From assembly GCA_051747385.1 (NCBI GenBank), contig JBNJGB010000002.1, positions 62,001 through 126,000 of the forward strand: a DNA stretch of 64,000 bases. The letters run 5' to 3'. Both the position numbers and the translations under genes were made by a program. This DNA is from JBNJGB01 sp051747385 (lineage in GTDB: Bacteria > Myxococcota_A > UBA9042 > PHBI01 > JACKFB01). This document shows, piece by piece, positions 13,806 to 22,462 of the stretch; position 1 is the first letter of the stretch, and each line of letters starts with the position of its first letter. Under the pieces are notes generated by a model, which was given only the letters and a program-made list of their open reading frames with translations, did not search any database and had not been told where the DNA came from.

Positions 13806-13834
13806 AACTTAGCATGCTCAGTAAGCCCCGGCAA
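13806..13834 (-). promoter_or_regulatory. Candidate marR promoter with operator palindrome
   Basis: On the minus strand TTGCCG (13834-13829) and TAAGTT (13811-13806) are 17 bases apart. The spacer holds most of the imperfect palindrome CTTAGCATGCTCAGTAAG (plus strand 13808-13825), with an 8-base perfect core AGCATGCT. On the plus strand a TTGACA at 13769-13774 lies upstream of the thiolase gene, so one bound MarR dimer could block both directions. The -10 box is weak, so this is a prediction. Confidence 0.45.
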
Positions 13835-13863
13835 CGGGGGCTGGGCCGGCCAGGAGGTGTTTC

Positions 13864-15069
13864 GTGGGTGAGGCCTGGATCTTCGACGCCGTGCGGACGC
13901 CGCGCGGACGCGGGAAGGACAAGGGCAGCCTCTATCCGGTGCGGCCGGTGGAGCTCCTGTCGACCGTGCTCCGCGCCATCCGCGACCGCAACGAGCTGGA
14001 CACCGCGGAGGTGGAGGACTTCGTCGCCGGCTGCGTCACGCAGACGGGCGACCAGGGGGCCTGCATCGCCCGGACGGCCGTCCTCGAGGCGGGCTGGGAC
14101 CAGTCGGTCCCCGGCGTGACCCTCAACCGCTTCTGCGGCTCCGGGCTCGAGGCCGTCAACCACGCCGCGTCGCTCGTGGCCGCCGGCTACTCCGACCTGG
14201 TCGTCGCGGGCGGCGTCGAGAGCATGTCGCGCGTCAAGATGGGCTCCGACGGCGGCGCCCTGCTCGACCCGAAGTTCGTGCTGGAGTCGGGCAGCGTGCC
14301 CCAGGGCATCTCGGCGGACCTGCTGGCCACCCGCCGGGGCATCACGCGGCAGGACGTGGACGCCTTCGCGGCCGAGAGCCAGGCCCGGGCCGCTCGCGCC
14401 ATCGAGCGGGGCCACTTCGACCGCAGCCTGGTGCCCGTCTACGACGAGTCCGGCCTGCCCTACCTGGAGCGCGACGAGCACCCGCGCCCGGGGACGACGG
14501 CCGAGGACCTGGCGAAGCTGCGCCCCTCCTTCGAGATGATGGGCCGGACGTTCGGCCTGGACACCCTGACCCGCAAGGTCTACCCGGAGGTGGAGCGCAT
14601 CGACCACATCCACCACGCGGGCAACTCCTCCGGCATCGTGGACGGCGCGGCGGCGCTCCTCATCGGCAGCCGCGACAAGGGCGAGGCCCTGGGCCTGACG
14701 CCGCGCGCCCGGGTCCGGACCATCTCCATGGTGGGCGACGAGCCCGTCGTGATGCTCGAGGGCCCGATGCCCGCCACGCGCAAGGCCCTGAAGCGGGTCG
14801 GCATGACGCCGGGCGACATCGACGTCTACGAGGTCAACGAGGCGTTCGCCGCCGTGCCCCTCGCCTTCATGCAGGAGCTCGAGGTGCCCCACGGGAAGGT
14901 GAACGTGGACGGCGGCGCCATCGCCCTGGGCCACCCGCTCGGGGCCACCGGGGCCATGCTGCTGGGCACCTGCCTGGACGCCATGGAGCGCGAGGATCGC
15001 TCCACCGGGCTCGTGACCCTCTGCATCGGCGGGGGCATGGGCATCGCGACCATCATCGAGCGCGCCTGA
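13864..15069 (+). CDS. Acetyl-CoA acyltransferase (thiolase)
   Basis: 401 residues; GTG start with AGGAGG six bases upstream. It performs the last step of beta-oxidation, thiolytic cleavage of 3-ketoacyl-CoA (or the reverse condensation). The nucleophile cysteine is in NRFCGSGLEAVNHA (about 89), the catalytic His in GGAIALGHPLGATGA (about 357), and the second cysteine in LCIGGGMG near the C-terminus; VNEAFAAVPL is also present. All thiolase signatures are complete. It forms an operon with the FadJ/FadB-type enzyme 11 bases downstream, the usual two-subunit beta-oxidation arrangement, and is divergent from marR. Confidence 0.95.
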   Translation: MGEAWIFDAVRTPRGRGKDKGSLYPVRPVELLSTVLRAIRDRNELDTAEVEDFVAGCVTQTGDQGACIARTAVLEAGWDQSVPGVTLNRFCGSGLEAVNHAASLVAAGYSDLVVAGGVESMSRVKMGSDGGALLDPKFVLESGSVPQGISADLLATRRGITRQDVDAFAAESQARAARAIERGHFDRSLVPVYDESGLPYLERDEHPRPGTTAEDLAKLRPSFEMMGRTFGLDTLTRKVYPEVERIDHIHHAGNSSGIVDGAAALLIGSRDKGEALGLTPRARVRTISMVGDEPVVMLEGPMPATRKALKRVGMTPGDIDVYEVNEAFAAVPLAFMQELEVPHGKVNVDGGAIALGHPLGATGAMLLGTCLDAMEREDRSTGLVTLCIGGGMGIATIIERA

Positions 15070-15080
15070 GGGAGGACGAC

Positions 15081-17222
15081 ATGGCGAAGCTGAAGCATCG
15101 GAACGACGCGGTCGAGGCCGCCTTCGAGACCGACAGCGGCCTGGCGACCCTGACCCTGGCCATGGAGGGCCGGGCCAACAAGATCGACGACACGTTCGCG
15201 GACGGCGTCCTCGACGGCCTCGACTGGGCGCTGGAGCAGGAGGGCGTCAAGGGCATCGTCCTGGCGTCCGCCCACCGCGAGTGGTGCGTGGGGGCCGACA
15301 TCGACTGGGTCTACCGTCTCAGCGACCCGGCCGGCGCCTTCCAGATGGTCCGCAAGCTCAACGAGGTCTTCCGCAAGCTGGAGACCTGCGGGGTCCCCGT
15401 GGTCGCGGCGCTGACCGGCTCGGCCCTCGGCGGGGGCTACGAGCTGGCGATGTCCTGCCATCACCGGGTGGCCCTGGACAGCCCGAAGGTCCAGGTGGGC
15501 CTGCCGGAGGTCACCCTCGGCGTCATCCCGGGCGCCGGCGGCACGCAGCGCCTCCCGCGGCTCATCGGCCTCCAGCCGGGCATCGAGCAGGCGCTTCAGG
15601 GGCGGCCGGTCCGCGCGCAGAAGGCTCGCAAGCTGGGAATGGTCGACGCCCTGGCCCCGACCCCCGAGGCCGTGACGGAGGCGGCGATCGCCTGGATCGA
15701 CGCCCACCCGGACGCGAAGCAGCCCTGGGACTCGAAGGGCTTCCGATATCCCGGCGGCGTGCAGCCGGGCACCCCGGACGCCACGAACGTCTTCATGGGC
15801 GCCTCGGCGATGGTCTACAAGAAGACGGCCGGCGCCATGCAGGCGCCCGAGGTCATCCTCCGGGCCATCCACGAGGGCGCGGGCCTGAGCTTCGACCGGG
15901 CGCTCGAGGTGGAGGGGCGGCACTTCGCGAAGATCGCCACGTCCGACCAGGCCAAGGACGTCATGCGCACGTTCTGGTTCCACCGGAACGCCGCGAAGCG
16001 GGCGGAGGGACTGCCCCGCCCCGCCGACCCGGACGTGTCGAAGGTGGCCGTCCTGGGCGCCGGCATGATGGGCTCGGGCCTGGCCTTCATCGCGGCCTCC
16101 AAGGGCCTCGACGTGGTCGTGCGGGACATCGCGCAGGAGGCCCTCGACGCGGGGCGCGCCCACTGCGAGGGCGAGGCGAACAAGCGCAAGCACCTCTCCC
16201 AGGAGGATCGGGACGCCCTGCTCGGCCGCATCACCTGGACCCTCGACGCGGCCGACGTGGAGGGCTGCGACCTGGTCATCGAGGCCGTCGCCGAGAACGA
16301 CGAGGTGAAGGCGAAGGTCACCCGCGAGGTGGAGCCCCTGCTCGCCGACGGCGCCATCTTCGCGTCGAACACCTCCGCCATCCCCATCACGCACCTGGCG
16401 AAGGCCTCCGAGCACCCGGACCGCTTCATCGGGCTGCACTTCTTCTCACCCGTGGAGAAGATGCCGCTGCTCGAGATCGTCGTGGGCGAGGAGACGAGCG
16501 AGGAGACCCTGGCGCGGGCCCTGGGCATCGCGATGGTGCTCGGCAAGCTGCCCATCGTGGTGAACGACGGCTACGCCTTCTACACGAGCCGCGTGTTCGG
16601 CGCGTACCTCATGGAGGGCGCCCAGCTCGTCGCGGAGGGCCACGACCCGGTCCTCGTGGAGTGGGCCGCGCGGCAGGCGGGCATGGTCGTGCCCCCGCTG
16701 CAGGTCTTCGACGAGGTCACCCTGACCCTCGGCGTCCACGCGCTCACGCAGAAGGAGAAGTACACCGGCGAGGCCGTCGACACCGCCGGCATCCGCCTCC
16801 TCCGGAAGATGACCGGGGAGCTGGACCGGAACGGCAAGGCCGCCGGGAAGGGCTTCTACGACTACGAGGGCAAGGAGCGCCGCATCTGGTCGGGCCTCCG
16901 CGACCTCGCGACCGGGACGCCCGAGGAGACCGGGGTGGACTATCTGGCCGACCGGCTCATGTACGCCCAGATCGCGGAGGTGGGTCGCGCCCTCGACGAG
17001 GGCATCCTGCGCCACCACCGCGACGCCGAGGTGGGGGCCGTGTTCGGCATCGGCTTCGCGCCCGGCTCGGGAGGCCCCCTGGCCTGGATGGATCGCCGCG
17101 GCCTCGACACGGTCGCGGAGGACCTGCAGCGCCTGGCCGACTCCTGCGGCGAGCGCTTCGCGCCGGCCCCGACCCTGGTCGAGATGGCCCGGAACAACCG
17201 GAGGTTCTTCGAGAAGGTGTAG
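15081..17222 (+). CDS. FadJ/FadB-type enoyl-CoA hydratase / 3-hydroxyacyl-CoA dehydrogenase
   Basis: 713 residues; ATG with GGAGG upstream. The N-terminal crotonase domain (about 1-190) has the oxyanion and catalytic segments ALTGSALGGGYELAMSC and GLPEVTLGVIPGAGGTQRLP with both glutamates. The NAD-binding hydroxyacyl-CoA dehydrogenase domain begins at VAVLGAGMMGSGLA (about 320), with NTSAIPITHLA and the catalytic His in GLHFFSPVEKMPLLEIV (about 455). Two C-terminal HCDH domains follow, with a final SCGERFAP region. It hydrates and oxidises enoyl-CoA and passes 3-ketoacyl-CoA to the thiolase encoded immediately upstream. The length matches the family. Confidence 0.95.
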   Translation: MAKLKHRNDAVEAAFETDSGLATLTLAMEGRANKIDDTFADGVLDGLDWALEQEGVKGIVLASAHREWCVGADIDWVYRLSDPAGAFQMVRKLNEVFRKLETCGVPVVAALTGSALGGGYELAMSCHHRVALDSPKVQVGLPEVTLGVIPGAGGTQRLPRLIGLQPGIEQALQGRPVRAQKARKLGMVDALAPTPEAVTEAAIAWIDAHPDAKQPWDSKGFRYPGGVQPGTPDATNVFMGASAMVYKKTAGAMQAPEVILRAIHEGAGLSFDRALEVEGRHFAKIATSDQAKDVMRTFWFHRNAAKRAEGLPRPADPDVSKVAVLGAGMMGSGLAFIAASKGLDVVVRDIAQEALDAGRAHCEGEANKRKHLSQEDRDALLGRITWTLDAADVEGCDLVIEAVAENDEVKAKVTREVEPLLADGAIFASNTSAIPITHLAKASEHPDRFIGLHFFSPVEKMPLLEIVVGEETSEETLARALGIAMVLGKLPIVVNDGYAFYTSRVFGAYLMEGAQLVAEGHDPVLVEWAARQAGMVVPPLQVFDEVTLTLGVHALTQKEKYTGEAVDTAGIRLLRKMTGELDRNGKAAGKGFYDYEGKERRIWSGLRDLATGTPEETGVDYLADRLMYAQIAEVGRALDEGILRHHRDAEVGAVFGIGFAPGSGGPLAWMDRRGLDTVAEDLQRLADSCGERFAPAPTLVEMARNNRRFFEKV

Positions 17223-17231
17223 ACTCGGGGC

Positions 17232-18251
17232 ATGTCCACCGAGTCGGAGCTCGCCCTGGCCTCCCCCGCGGAGCGCAGCCCGGTCCTGCTGACCGGCGCC
17301 AGCGGCTTCGTGGGTCGCCACGCCTTCCCGGCGCTCGTGGAGGCCGGGTTCGAGGTGCGCTGCGCGAGTCGGGATCCCGACCGCGCGGCGCGCCGCTACC
17401 CCGACCGCGAGTGGGTGCGGCTGGACCTGGGCGATCCCGGGTCCCTGCGCCCCGCCCTCCGGGGCTGCCGCTCGGCGATCTACCTGGTCCACGGGATGGC
17501 CTCGGGCGAGGCGTACGAGGCCCGGGAGCGCGCCGCAGCCGAGGCGTTCGCCATGGCCGCCGGGGACGAGGGCCTGGAGCGCATCGTCTACCTGGGCGGC
17601 GTGGAGCCGCGCGGCGGAGCCTCTTCGAGGCACCTGCGCAGCCGGCTGGCCACCGGCGAGCGGTTGCGGGCGGGCCCTGTGTCCACCGTGGAGCTCCGGG
17701 CGTCCATGATCATCGGCCCCGGCAGCGAGAGCTGGCGCATCGTGCGCGATCTGGCCATGCGCCTGCCGGCGATGCTCCTGCCGAACTGGCTCCGGAATCG
17801 CTCGCGCCCCGTGGGGATCGACGACGTGGTGGTGGCCCTGGCCCACGCCCTGCGGCTCCCGGACGAGGAGGCGGGCGTGTGGGACCTGCCCGGACCGGAG
17901 GGGTTGAGCCACGAAGAGGTGCTCCGGCGCATCGCGGCCCTCCGCGGCCTGAAGCCGGTGACCTTCCACGTGCCCTTCGTGACGCCGCGCCTGTCGAGCC
18001 ACTGGATCCGGCTGGTGACGCGGGCCGACTACGGCCTCGCGCGAGAGCTGGTCGAGGGCCTCACGGCCGACCTGTCGGGCGACGAACCCGGATTCTGGGC
18101 CCTGCTCCCCGACCACGAGCGCATCCCCTTCGACGAGGCGGCGCGGAGGGCCCTGGAAGGCGACGACGTCCTCAGCCCGACGGGCCGCGTCGTGGAGCGC
18201 TGGGTGCACCGGCTCGGACCGCATCGGGCGGCGCGCCCGGAGGGGTCTTGA
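17232..18251 (+). CDS. Atypical SDR / NAD(P)-binding epimerase-like protein
   Basis: 339 residues starting 10 bases after the FadJ-type stop. The Rossmann motif is LLTGASGFVGRHAFPALVEAG (about 18-38), followed by an Arg at the end of beta-2 (CASRDPDRAARRY) that suggests NADP preference, and IYLVHGM and RIVYLGGVEPRG in place of a clear YxxxK active site. This fits the NmrA/YbjT-like atypical SDR group. The C-terminal half has a domain like those in bacterial complex-I-assembly/epimerase-type proteins (LPGPEGLSHEEVLRRIAALRG). It is in the same operon as the beta-oxidation genes; the exact substrate is unknown. Confidence 0.85.
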   Translation: MSTESELALASPAERSPVLLTGASGFVGRHAFPALVEAGFEVRCASRDPDRAARRYPDREWVRLDLGDPGSLRPALRGCRSAIYLVHGMASGEAYEARERAAAEAFAMAAGDEGLERIVYLGGVEPRGGASSRHLRSRLATGERLRAGPVSTVELRASMIIGPGSESWRIVRDLAMRLPAMLLPNWLRNRSRPVGIDDVVVALAHALRLPDEEAGVWDLPGPEGLSHEEVLRRIAALRGLKPVTFHVPFVTPRLSSHWIRLVTRADYGLARELVEGLTADLSGDEPGFWALLPDHERIPFDEAARRALEGDDVLSPTGRVVERWVHRLGPHRAARPEGS

Positions 18252-18310
18252 CGGGCGGGTGTGCCCGTGGTGGCATACTGAACATCCGTTCCGAGCCCCA
18301 CGGAGGCGCC

Positions 18311-18757
18311 ATGGCCGACGAGAGCCCCATCGACCCCGTCCCACCCAGCGTACAGCAGGTCCTCGACCTCTTCGAGGACGCCCTGTCCGAGGTGACCTTC
18401 CCCGACATCGACCGGGAGCGCCTCGGCACCCTCGCCGAGTCCGTGCGAGAGCAGGCCGCCGAGGTCCAGCGCCTCCGGGAGGCCCTGGACGCCGCCCGCC
18501 GGGAGCAGGAGGAGCGTCAGCAGGCCCTCCTCGACGCCGCGCGGAAGGGCATCTCCTACGCCCGCGTGTTCGCGGACGGCGACGCGGATCTCACGGCCCG
18601 CCTGGACGACCTCGCCCTGGCCCGGGAGGGGCGCAAGCGCAAGAAGTCGCGCCGCCGCCGCCCCGCGGCGAAGGAGGCGCCGCCCGCGGAGACGGAGGGC
18701 GGGGAGCGCACCCACGGCCGCGTCGTCGCGGAGCTTCCCCTGGTCCGCACCGGCTGA
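18311..18757 (+). CDS. Hypothetical coiled-coil protein with basic patch
   Basis: 148 residues from the ATG at 18311. I do not recognise a family. Residues about 45-85 are predicted to be a coiled coil (REQAAEVQRLREALDAARRE), followed by a short helix (KGISYARVFADGDADLTARL), then a strongly basic stretch GRKRKKSRRRRPAAKE (about 105-120) and an acidic tail. Such a layout could bind nucleic acid or act as a scaffold, but that is inference. It is the last plus-strand gene of the beta-oxidation cluster, 59 bases after the SDR gene, and convergent with the YwiC-like gene 7 bases away. Confidence 0.7.
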   Translation: MADESPIDPVPPSVQQVLDLFEDALSEVTFPDIDRERLGTLAESVREQAAEVQRLREALDAARREQEERQQALLDAARKGISYARVFADGDADLTARLDDLALAREGRKRKKSRRRRPAAKEAPPAETEGGERTHGRVVAELPLVRTG

Positions 18758-18764
18758 GCGCCTC

Positions 18765-19571
18765 TCAGGCCAATCCGACCAGGAGCGCTCCGCCGGTCAC
18801 CAGGCCTCCGACCAGCATCAGGATCCCCACGGTCATCAGCTGCTTCGCGTGCACCGGGAGCACGTTCACGGCGGCGGCGAGCAGCAGCGCCGGCGCGAAG
18901 GCGACGGCGACCTCGACGTCGACGACGCCGGCGACCGCGAGCACGGCGAGGCCCGCCTGGATCAACAGGCCCAGGCCCAGGGAGACGCGCCGCAGCGTGG
19001 GATCCGGGTTGCGCTTCTTCGCCATGGCGAGCACGCCGCGGGCCGCGAGGGTCTCGACCACCACCACGGCCGCCCAGAGGCCCCACGCCGTGAGGATCAC
19101 CGGCAGCGCCACGCCGGCGGCGAGCCCGACGGGCAGGCTCGCCCCCGACAGCGCCAGGCCCGCGAGGACCTCCCCGCGGGTGGAGCGCTCCTTGCGGTCC
19201 CGGACCAGGGGCACCACGAACGCCGCCGGCACGACCACGGGGAGCAGGGCCGGCCACACGGTCCACGGGGACGTGGCGAGACCGACGCCGCCCGCCACGG
19301 CGGCGAGGCCCAGCATGGCGAAGACCAGCCTCTTCGCGCGCGGACGCTCCTCGTCCCGGGCCCGGCGGCCGCGGTGACCCAGGAGCACGAGGACGGGTTC
19401 GTGGGCGAAGAAGACCGCCAGGGCGCCAACGGTCAGCGCCAGGGCGGACACGCCCGGGTGGCCGAGGGCGAGCGCGGTCAGCAGGGGGAGCAGGAGCTGG
19501 ACCCAGGCGCCGTGCTCCTTCGGGAGCAGGGAGCGGCGCTTGCGTCCGGAGCGGGTGGCGTTGCGGCTCAC
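18765..19571 (-). CDS. YwiC-like integral membrane protein
   Basis: 268 residues from GTG 19571 (GGAGGC nine bases upstream). Start of the conserved region: LLPKEHGAWVQLLLPLLTAL, the YwiC-family signature, followed by about seven hydrophobic segments (for example ALTVGALAVFFAHEPVLVLL and LLPVVVPAAFVVPLV) with a cytoplasmic basic loop HRGRRARDEERPRAKR. The family has no established biochemical role; many members sit near respiratory genes, which is not the case here. A perfect sigma-54 promoter lies just upstream, giving a leader of about 34 nt. Upstream in-frame ATGs would add a non-hydrophobic Arg-rich extension and were rejected. Confidence 0.85.
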   Translation of the reverse strand: MSRNATRSGRKRRSLLPKEHGAWVQLLLPLLTALALGHPGVSALALTVGALAVFFAHEPVLVLLGHRGRRARDEERPRAKRLVFAMLGLAAVAGGVGLATSPWTVWPALLPVVVPAAFVVPLVRDRKERSTRGEVLAGLALSGASLPVGLAAGVALPVILTAWGLWAAVVVVETLAARGVLAMAKKRNPDPTLRRVSLGLGLLIQAGLAVLAVAGVVDVEVAVAFAPALLLAAAVNVLPVHAKQLMTVGILMLVGGLVTGGALLVGLA

Positions 19572-19614
19572 GTGGGCGATGCCTCCGTCACGAAGGAGAG
19601 GGGACCACGACCGT

Positions 19615-19630
19615 AGCAACCGGCGTGCCA
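19615..19630 (-). promoter_or_regulatory. Sigma-54 (-24/-12) promoter
   Basis: On the minus strand TGGCACGCCGGTTGCT is a perfect sigma-54 element. Transcription would start near 19605, about 34 bases before the GTG of the YwiC-like gene. Confidence 0.75.
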
Positions 19631-19643
19631 CGGGAAAGCCACA

Positions 19644-19674
19644 GGGTCGAGCATGGGTTCGCATGCTCCGACCC
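19644..19674. repeat. Strong inverted repeat in divergent spacer
   Basis: GGGTCGAGCATG pairs with CATGCTCCGACCC across a 6-base loop, giving 12 pairs with one bulged base. It sits upstream of the sigma-54 promoter and of the MscS gene. It could be an operator for an activator or an RNA hairpin; there is no T-run, so not an intrinsic terminator. Confidence 0.5.
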
Positions 19675-19807
19675 GTGCGAAAGACCACATCGTGCGATAT
19701 CCCACGGTCCCGAGCGCCACGAGGAGTCGACAACCGCCACGCCCCGTGGTGGGATCGCCGCGAACCGCGGGGGTTGCGGCCCCCGCCAGACCCGGAGGAG
19801 GTCCCCC

Positions 19808-22012
19808 TTGCGCCAGGCATGTGCTGTCGTCGTCTTCGCGCTGGTCGCCCTGCTGTCCGCCGGGAGCGCCTTCGGCCAGGACGCCGAGGCACGCCCGGGA
19901 GGTTCTTCGAGCCCCGACGCGGGCTCGGAGGCCGGATCGGACGCGGAGGTCGACGAGGACGCCCGGCCCGCGGGCGGGGCCGCCGCGGCGGCCGACGTGG
20001 AGGGGGACGCGGCGGGACCGGGCGTGGAGCCCGACGAGGAGGACCCCGCACCCGACGCCGAGGATCGGGCGGCCGCTGCCGTGGCGGACGAGGTGGACGA
20101 GGTCGAGGACGAGGAGGTGGCCGAGGCCCTCCGGGAGTGGAAGCAGGCCCTCCAGCAGAAGCCGGAGCTGGTGAGCCTGGGGAGCCTGGGCGACCTGACG
20201 CAGGCCCGGGAGGAGCTCGCGCAGATGCTCAAGGAGCGCCTCAAGCTCCTCGGGCGCAAGAAGATCTCCAACCGGCAGTGGCGGGACTACTGGGAGAAGC
20301 AGGCCGAGACGGCCTCGCGGCTCGCGGAGCTGTACGAGGACCGGGCCGGTGAGGGGCTCCCCGAGGCGGCCGACCGGGCGGAGGGCCTCCGGGCCTGGGC
20401 CGGGCTCGCCCGCGACAAGGTGGACAACCAGGATCGCTACCTCACCGCCATCGAGACGGAGCGCGACGCCATCGAGGAGCGCGCCGAGGCCATCCTCATG
20501 CTCGAGACGGGCGAGGCGAAGGCCGCCGGCGAGGAGGACGCGGAGGAGGAGTCCCTGTCCCTCGTGGAGGAGGCCGGGGAGCGTCTGACGCCGTACGAGA
20601 TCCGGGAGCGCCGGCTGGCCGAGCTGAGGCACCGGATGGCGACCCAGGAGGCGCGCAAGCGCCAGGCGCAGGTCGAGCTGAAGCTCGTCGACCGCCAAGC
20701 CGAGACCCAGCGCATCATGGAGGAGGCGCTGCAGCAGGACGTCGAGCTGGCCCGGCGGGAGCGGGCGATCTCCGCGAAGCAGGCGGACAGCGACGACGCG
20801 GGGTGGGCCGCCATCTGGGCCCCCATCGCGCGCGCCACGGCGGACAAGGTGGAGCAGCTCGAGCAGGAGCTCCACCTCGGCCAGCAGCGGGACCGGGACC
20901 TGGAGGTGGAGATGAGCCTCCTCCAGTCGCAGATCGAGTATCGCACCGAGAAGAAGGCGGAGCTGAAGGCCCGGCTCGAGAAGGTGGGGAGCGTCTCCGG
21001 ATGGGCCGAGGTCGTCTGGGAGACCACCGTCGTGTGGGTCAAGACCCGCGGCTGGAAGGTCGTCCTGACCCTGCTCCTCATCTGGTTGGGCCTGCGCTTC
21101 GCCCTCCACCTGGTCCACACGGGCACGAACACGCTCCTCCGGGCCGTGGAGGACGATGATCCGGACAGCGTCAGCGCCGAGGAGGCTCGGGCGCACACCA
21201 TCGCCGCGGTCTTCAAGGGCGTGGCCCGCATCGCGCTCATCGCCATCGCCCTGCTCCTGGCCATGGAGCAGGTGGGCATCAACACCGGCCCCATCCTGGG
21301 CAGCGTCGCCATCCTCGGACTGGCCGTGTCCTTCGGGTCCCAGAACCTCGTGCGGGACGTGGTCAACGGCTTCTTCATCCTCATCGAGAACCAGTACACG
21401 GTCGGCAACGTGGTGGAGGTGGCCGGCGTCACCGGCGTGGTCGAGGAGATCAACATCCGCTCGACCCGCATCCGCACGCTGAACGGCACGCTGCACATCA
21501 TCCCGAACGGCCAGATTCCCCAGGTGGCGAACTACACGCGGGACTGGTCGCGCCTGCTCGCGCACGTGGGCGTCGCCTACTCCAGCGACATCGACCAGTG
21601 CGCGGCCATCATCGACCGGGTGGGCCGCGAGATGGCCGACGATCCGGAGTGGGGCGACAAGTTCCTGGAGCCTCCGGCCTTCGTGGGCGTCACCTCCCTG
21701 GGCGACTCGTCCATCGTCATGCGGGTCATGGCCCAGGTGAAGCCCGGCGAGCAGTGGGGCGCGGAGCGTGAGTTCCATCGCCGCATCAAGATGGCCTTCG
21801 ACGCCGAGGGCATCGAGATCCCCTTCCCGCAGCGGGTGGTCTGGCACCGCCACGAGGAGGGCGAGGAGGAGACCCCCGAGGGAGGCCCCAGTCCCGGCGG
21901 CGAGCCGCCGAAGCGCCCCCGGCGGACCACGCGCCCCCGCCCGGACCAGCCCGCCGACACCTCCGCGGAGGAGGACGAGATCACGCCGAAGGACGTCCCC
22001 GCGAACGACTAG
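19808..22012 (+). CDS. MscS-family mechanosensitive channel with long periplasmic domain
   Basis: 734 residues from a TTG start chosen because GGAGGAGGT lies six bases upstream and because it gives a clean signal peptide (ALVALLSAGSAFGQ). A long acidic, Ala-rich and coiled-coil-rich region follows (about 40-400), then membrane segments VVLTLLLIWLGLRFALHL, IALIAIALLLAMEQVGI and the pore helix GSVAILGLAVSFGSQNLVRDVVNGFF, and the beta-domain GNVVEVAGVTGVVEEINIRSTRI typical of MscS. The Pro/Arg/acid-rich C-terminal tail is about 50 residues. It releases osmolytes on membrane tension. The extra N-terminal domain makes it much longer than E. coli MscS (286) and resembles the MscK-type arrangement. 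Confidence 0.9.
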   Translation: MRQACAVVVFALVALLSAGSAFGQDAEARPGGSSSPDAGSEAGSDAEVDEDARPAGGAAAAADVEGDAAGPGVEPDEEDPAPDAEDRAAAAVADEVDEVEDEEVAEALREWKQALQQKPELVSLGSLGDLTQAREELAQMLKERLKLLGRKKISNRQWRDYWEKQAETASRLAELYEDRAGEGLPEAADRAEGLRAWAGLARDKVDNQDRYLTAIETERDAIEERAEAILMLETGEAKAAGEEDAEEESLSLVEEAGERLTPYEIRERRLAELRHRMATQEARKRQAQVELKLVDRQAETQRIMEEALQQDVELARRERAISAKQADSDDAGWAAIWAPIARATADKVEQLEQELHLGQQRDRDLEVEMSLLQSQIEYRTEKKAELKARLEKVGSVSGWAEVVWETTVVWVKTRGWKVVLTLLLIWLGLRFALHLVHTGTNTLLRAVEDDDPDSVSAEEARAHTIAAVFKGVARIALIAIALLLAMEQVGINTGPILGSVAILGLAVSFGSQNLVRDVVNGFFILIENQYTVGNVVEVAGVTGVVEEINIRSTRIRTLNGTLHIIPNGQIPQVANYTRDWSRLLAHVGVAYSSDIDQCAAIIDRVGREMADDPEWGDKFLEPPAFVGVTSLGDSSIVMRVMAQVKPGEQWGAEREFHRRIKMAFDAEGIEIPFPQRVVWHRHEEGEEETPEGGPSPGGEPPKRPRRTTRPRPDQPADTSAEEDEITPKDVPAND

Positions 22013-22462
22013 GGCCGCCTTCGAGCGGCTCGCGCCAAGGCGCCAAGCCGCAAAGGCACGGAGCTTGCGGGGAAGATGCGGTAGGACCGCCGCCCCCGGC
22101 GGTCACCGCCCTCGATGGTCACACCTCGCCGGGAGCCCGCGAGACGTGGACGTGGTCGTGGTCGGCGCTTCGGGCACTCCCGCGGCGACCGCGTCGGGCG
22201 GAACCGCCAATTCCGGAACGGGAGCGGGGGTGTGGCGCACGGATGCCCGCCGTCCCAGGAACCGCGACCGGCCTCCGGGACCGCGGGCGTCCCCGCGCGC
22301 GCAGAGATAGGCCCCGGCAGGGGCGGACCGTCCACGACCACGTGGCGGCACGTCGCGGTTCGTCGCGACACCGAGCACAAAAAAGGCCCCCGGAGCGGAC
22401 TCCGGGGGCCTCGCGGCTCGCGACCCCGAGCGGGGCTCGGGGTCACGGGACATCGCGCACCC
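22013..22462. other. Intergenic region, no gene seen
   Basis: 450 bases between convergent genes. It holds the terminator at 22379-22410 and a GCGCCAAGGCGCCAAG-type repeat near 22031. A near-match to a sigma-54 box (AGGCACGGAGCTTGCG, 22054-22069) is present but differs at conserved positions. No credible reading frame. Confidence 0.6.
22379..22410 (-). terminator. Intrinsic terminator of the 22463-23806 lipoprotein gene
   Basis: Eleven-base perfect stem GGCCCCCGGAG / CTCCGGGGGCC with a 4-base loop, flanked on the left by six A (read as six T on the minus strand), 53 bases past the stop. A classic Rho-independent terminator for the minus-strand gene. Confidence 0.9.

Noticed and set aside
15281..18757. 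A 1158-residue plus-strand frame
   Set aside because: Out-of-frame shadow of the FadJ-type and SDR genes; Arg/Gly/Pro-rich and without motifs until its last part, which is the real 18311 gene.
22054..22069. Near sigma-54 box AGGCACGGAGCTTGCG
   Set aside because: First and last conserved bases differ, and no gene follows on that strand; it also lies in a GCGCCAAG-type repeat, so chance is likely.
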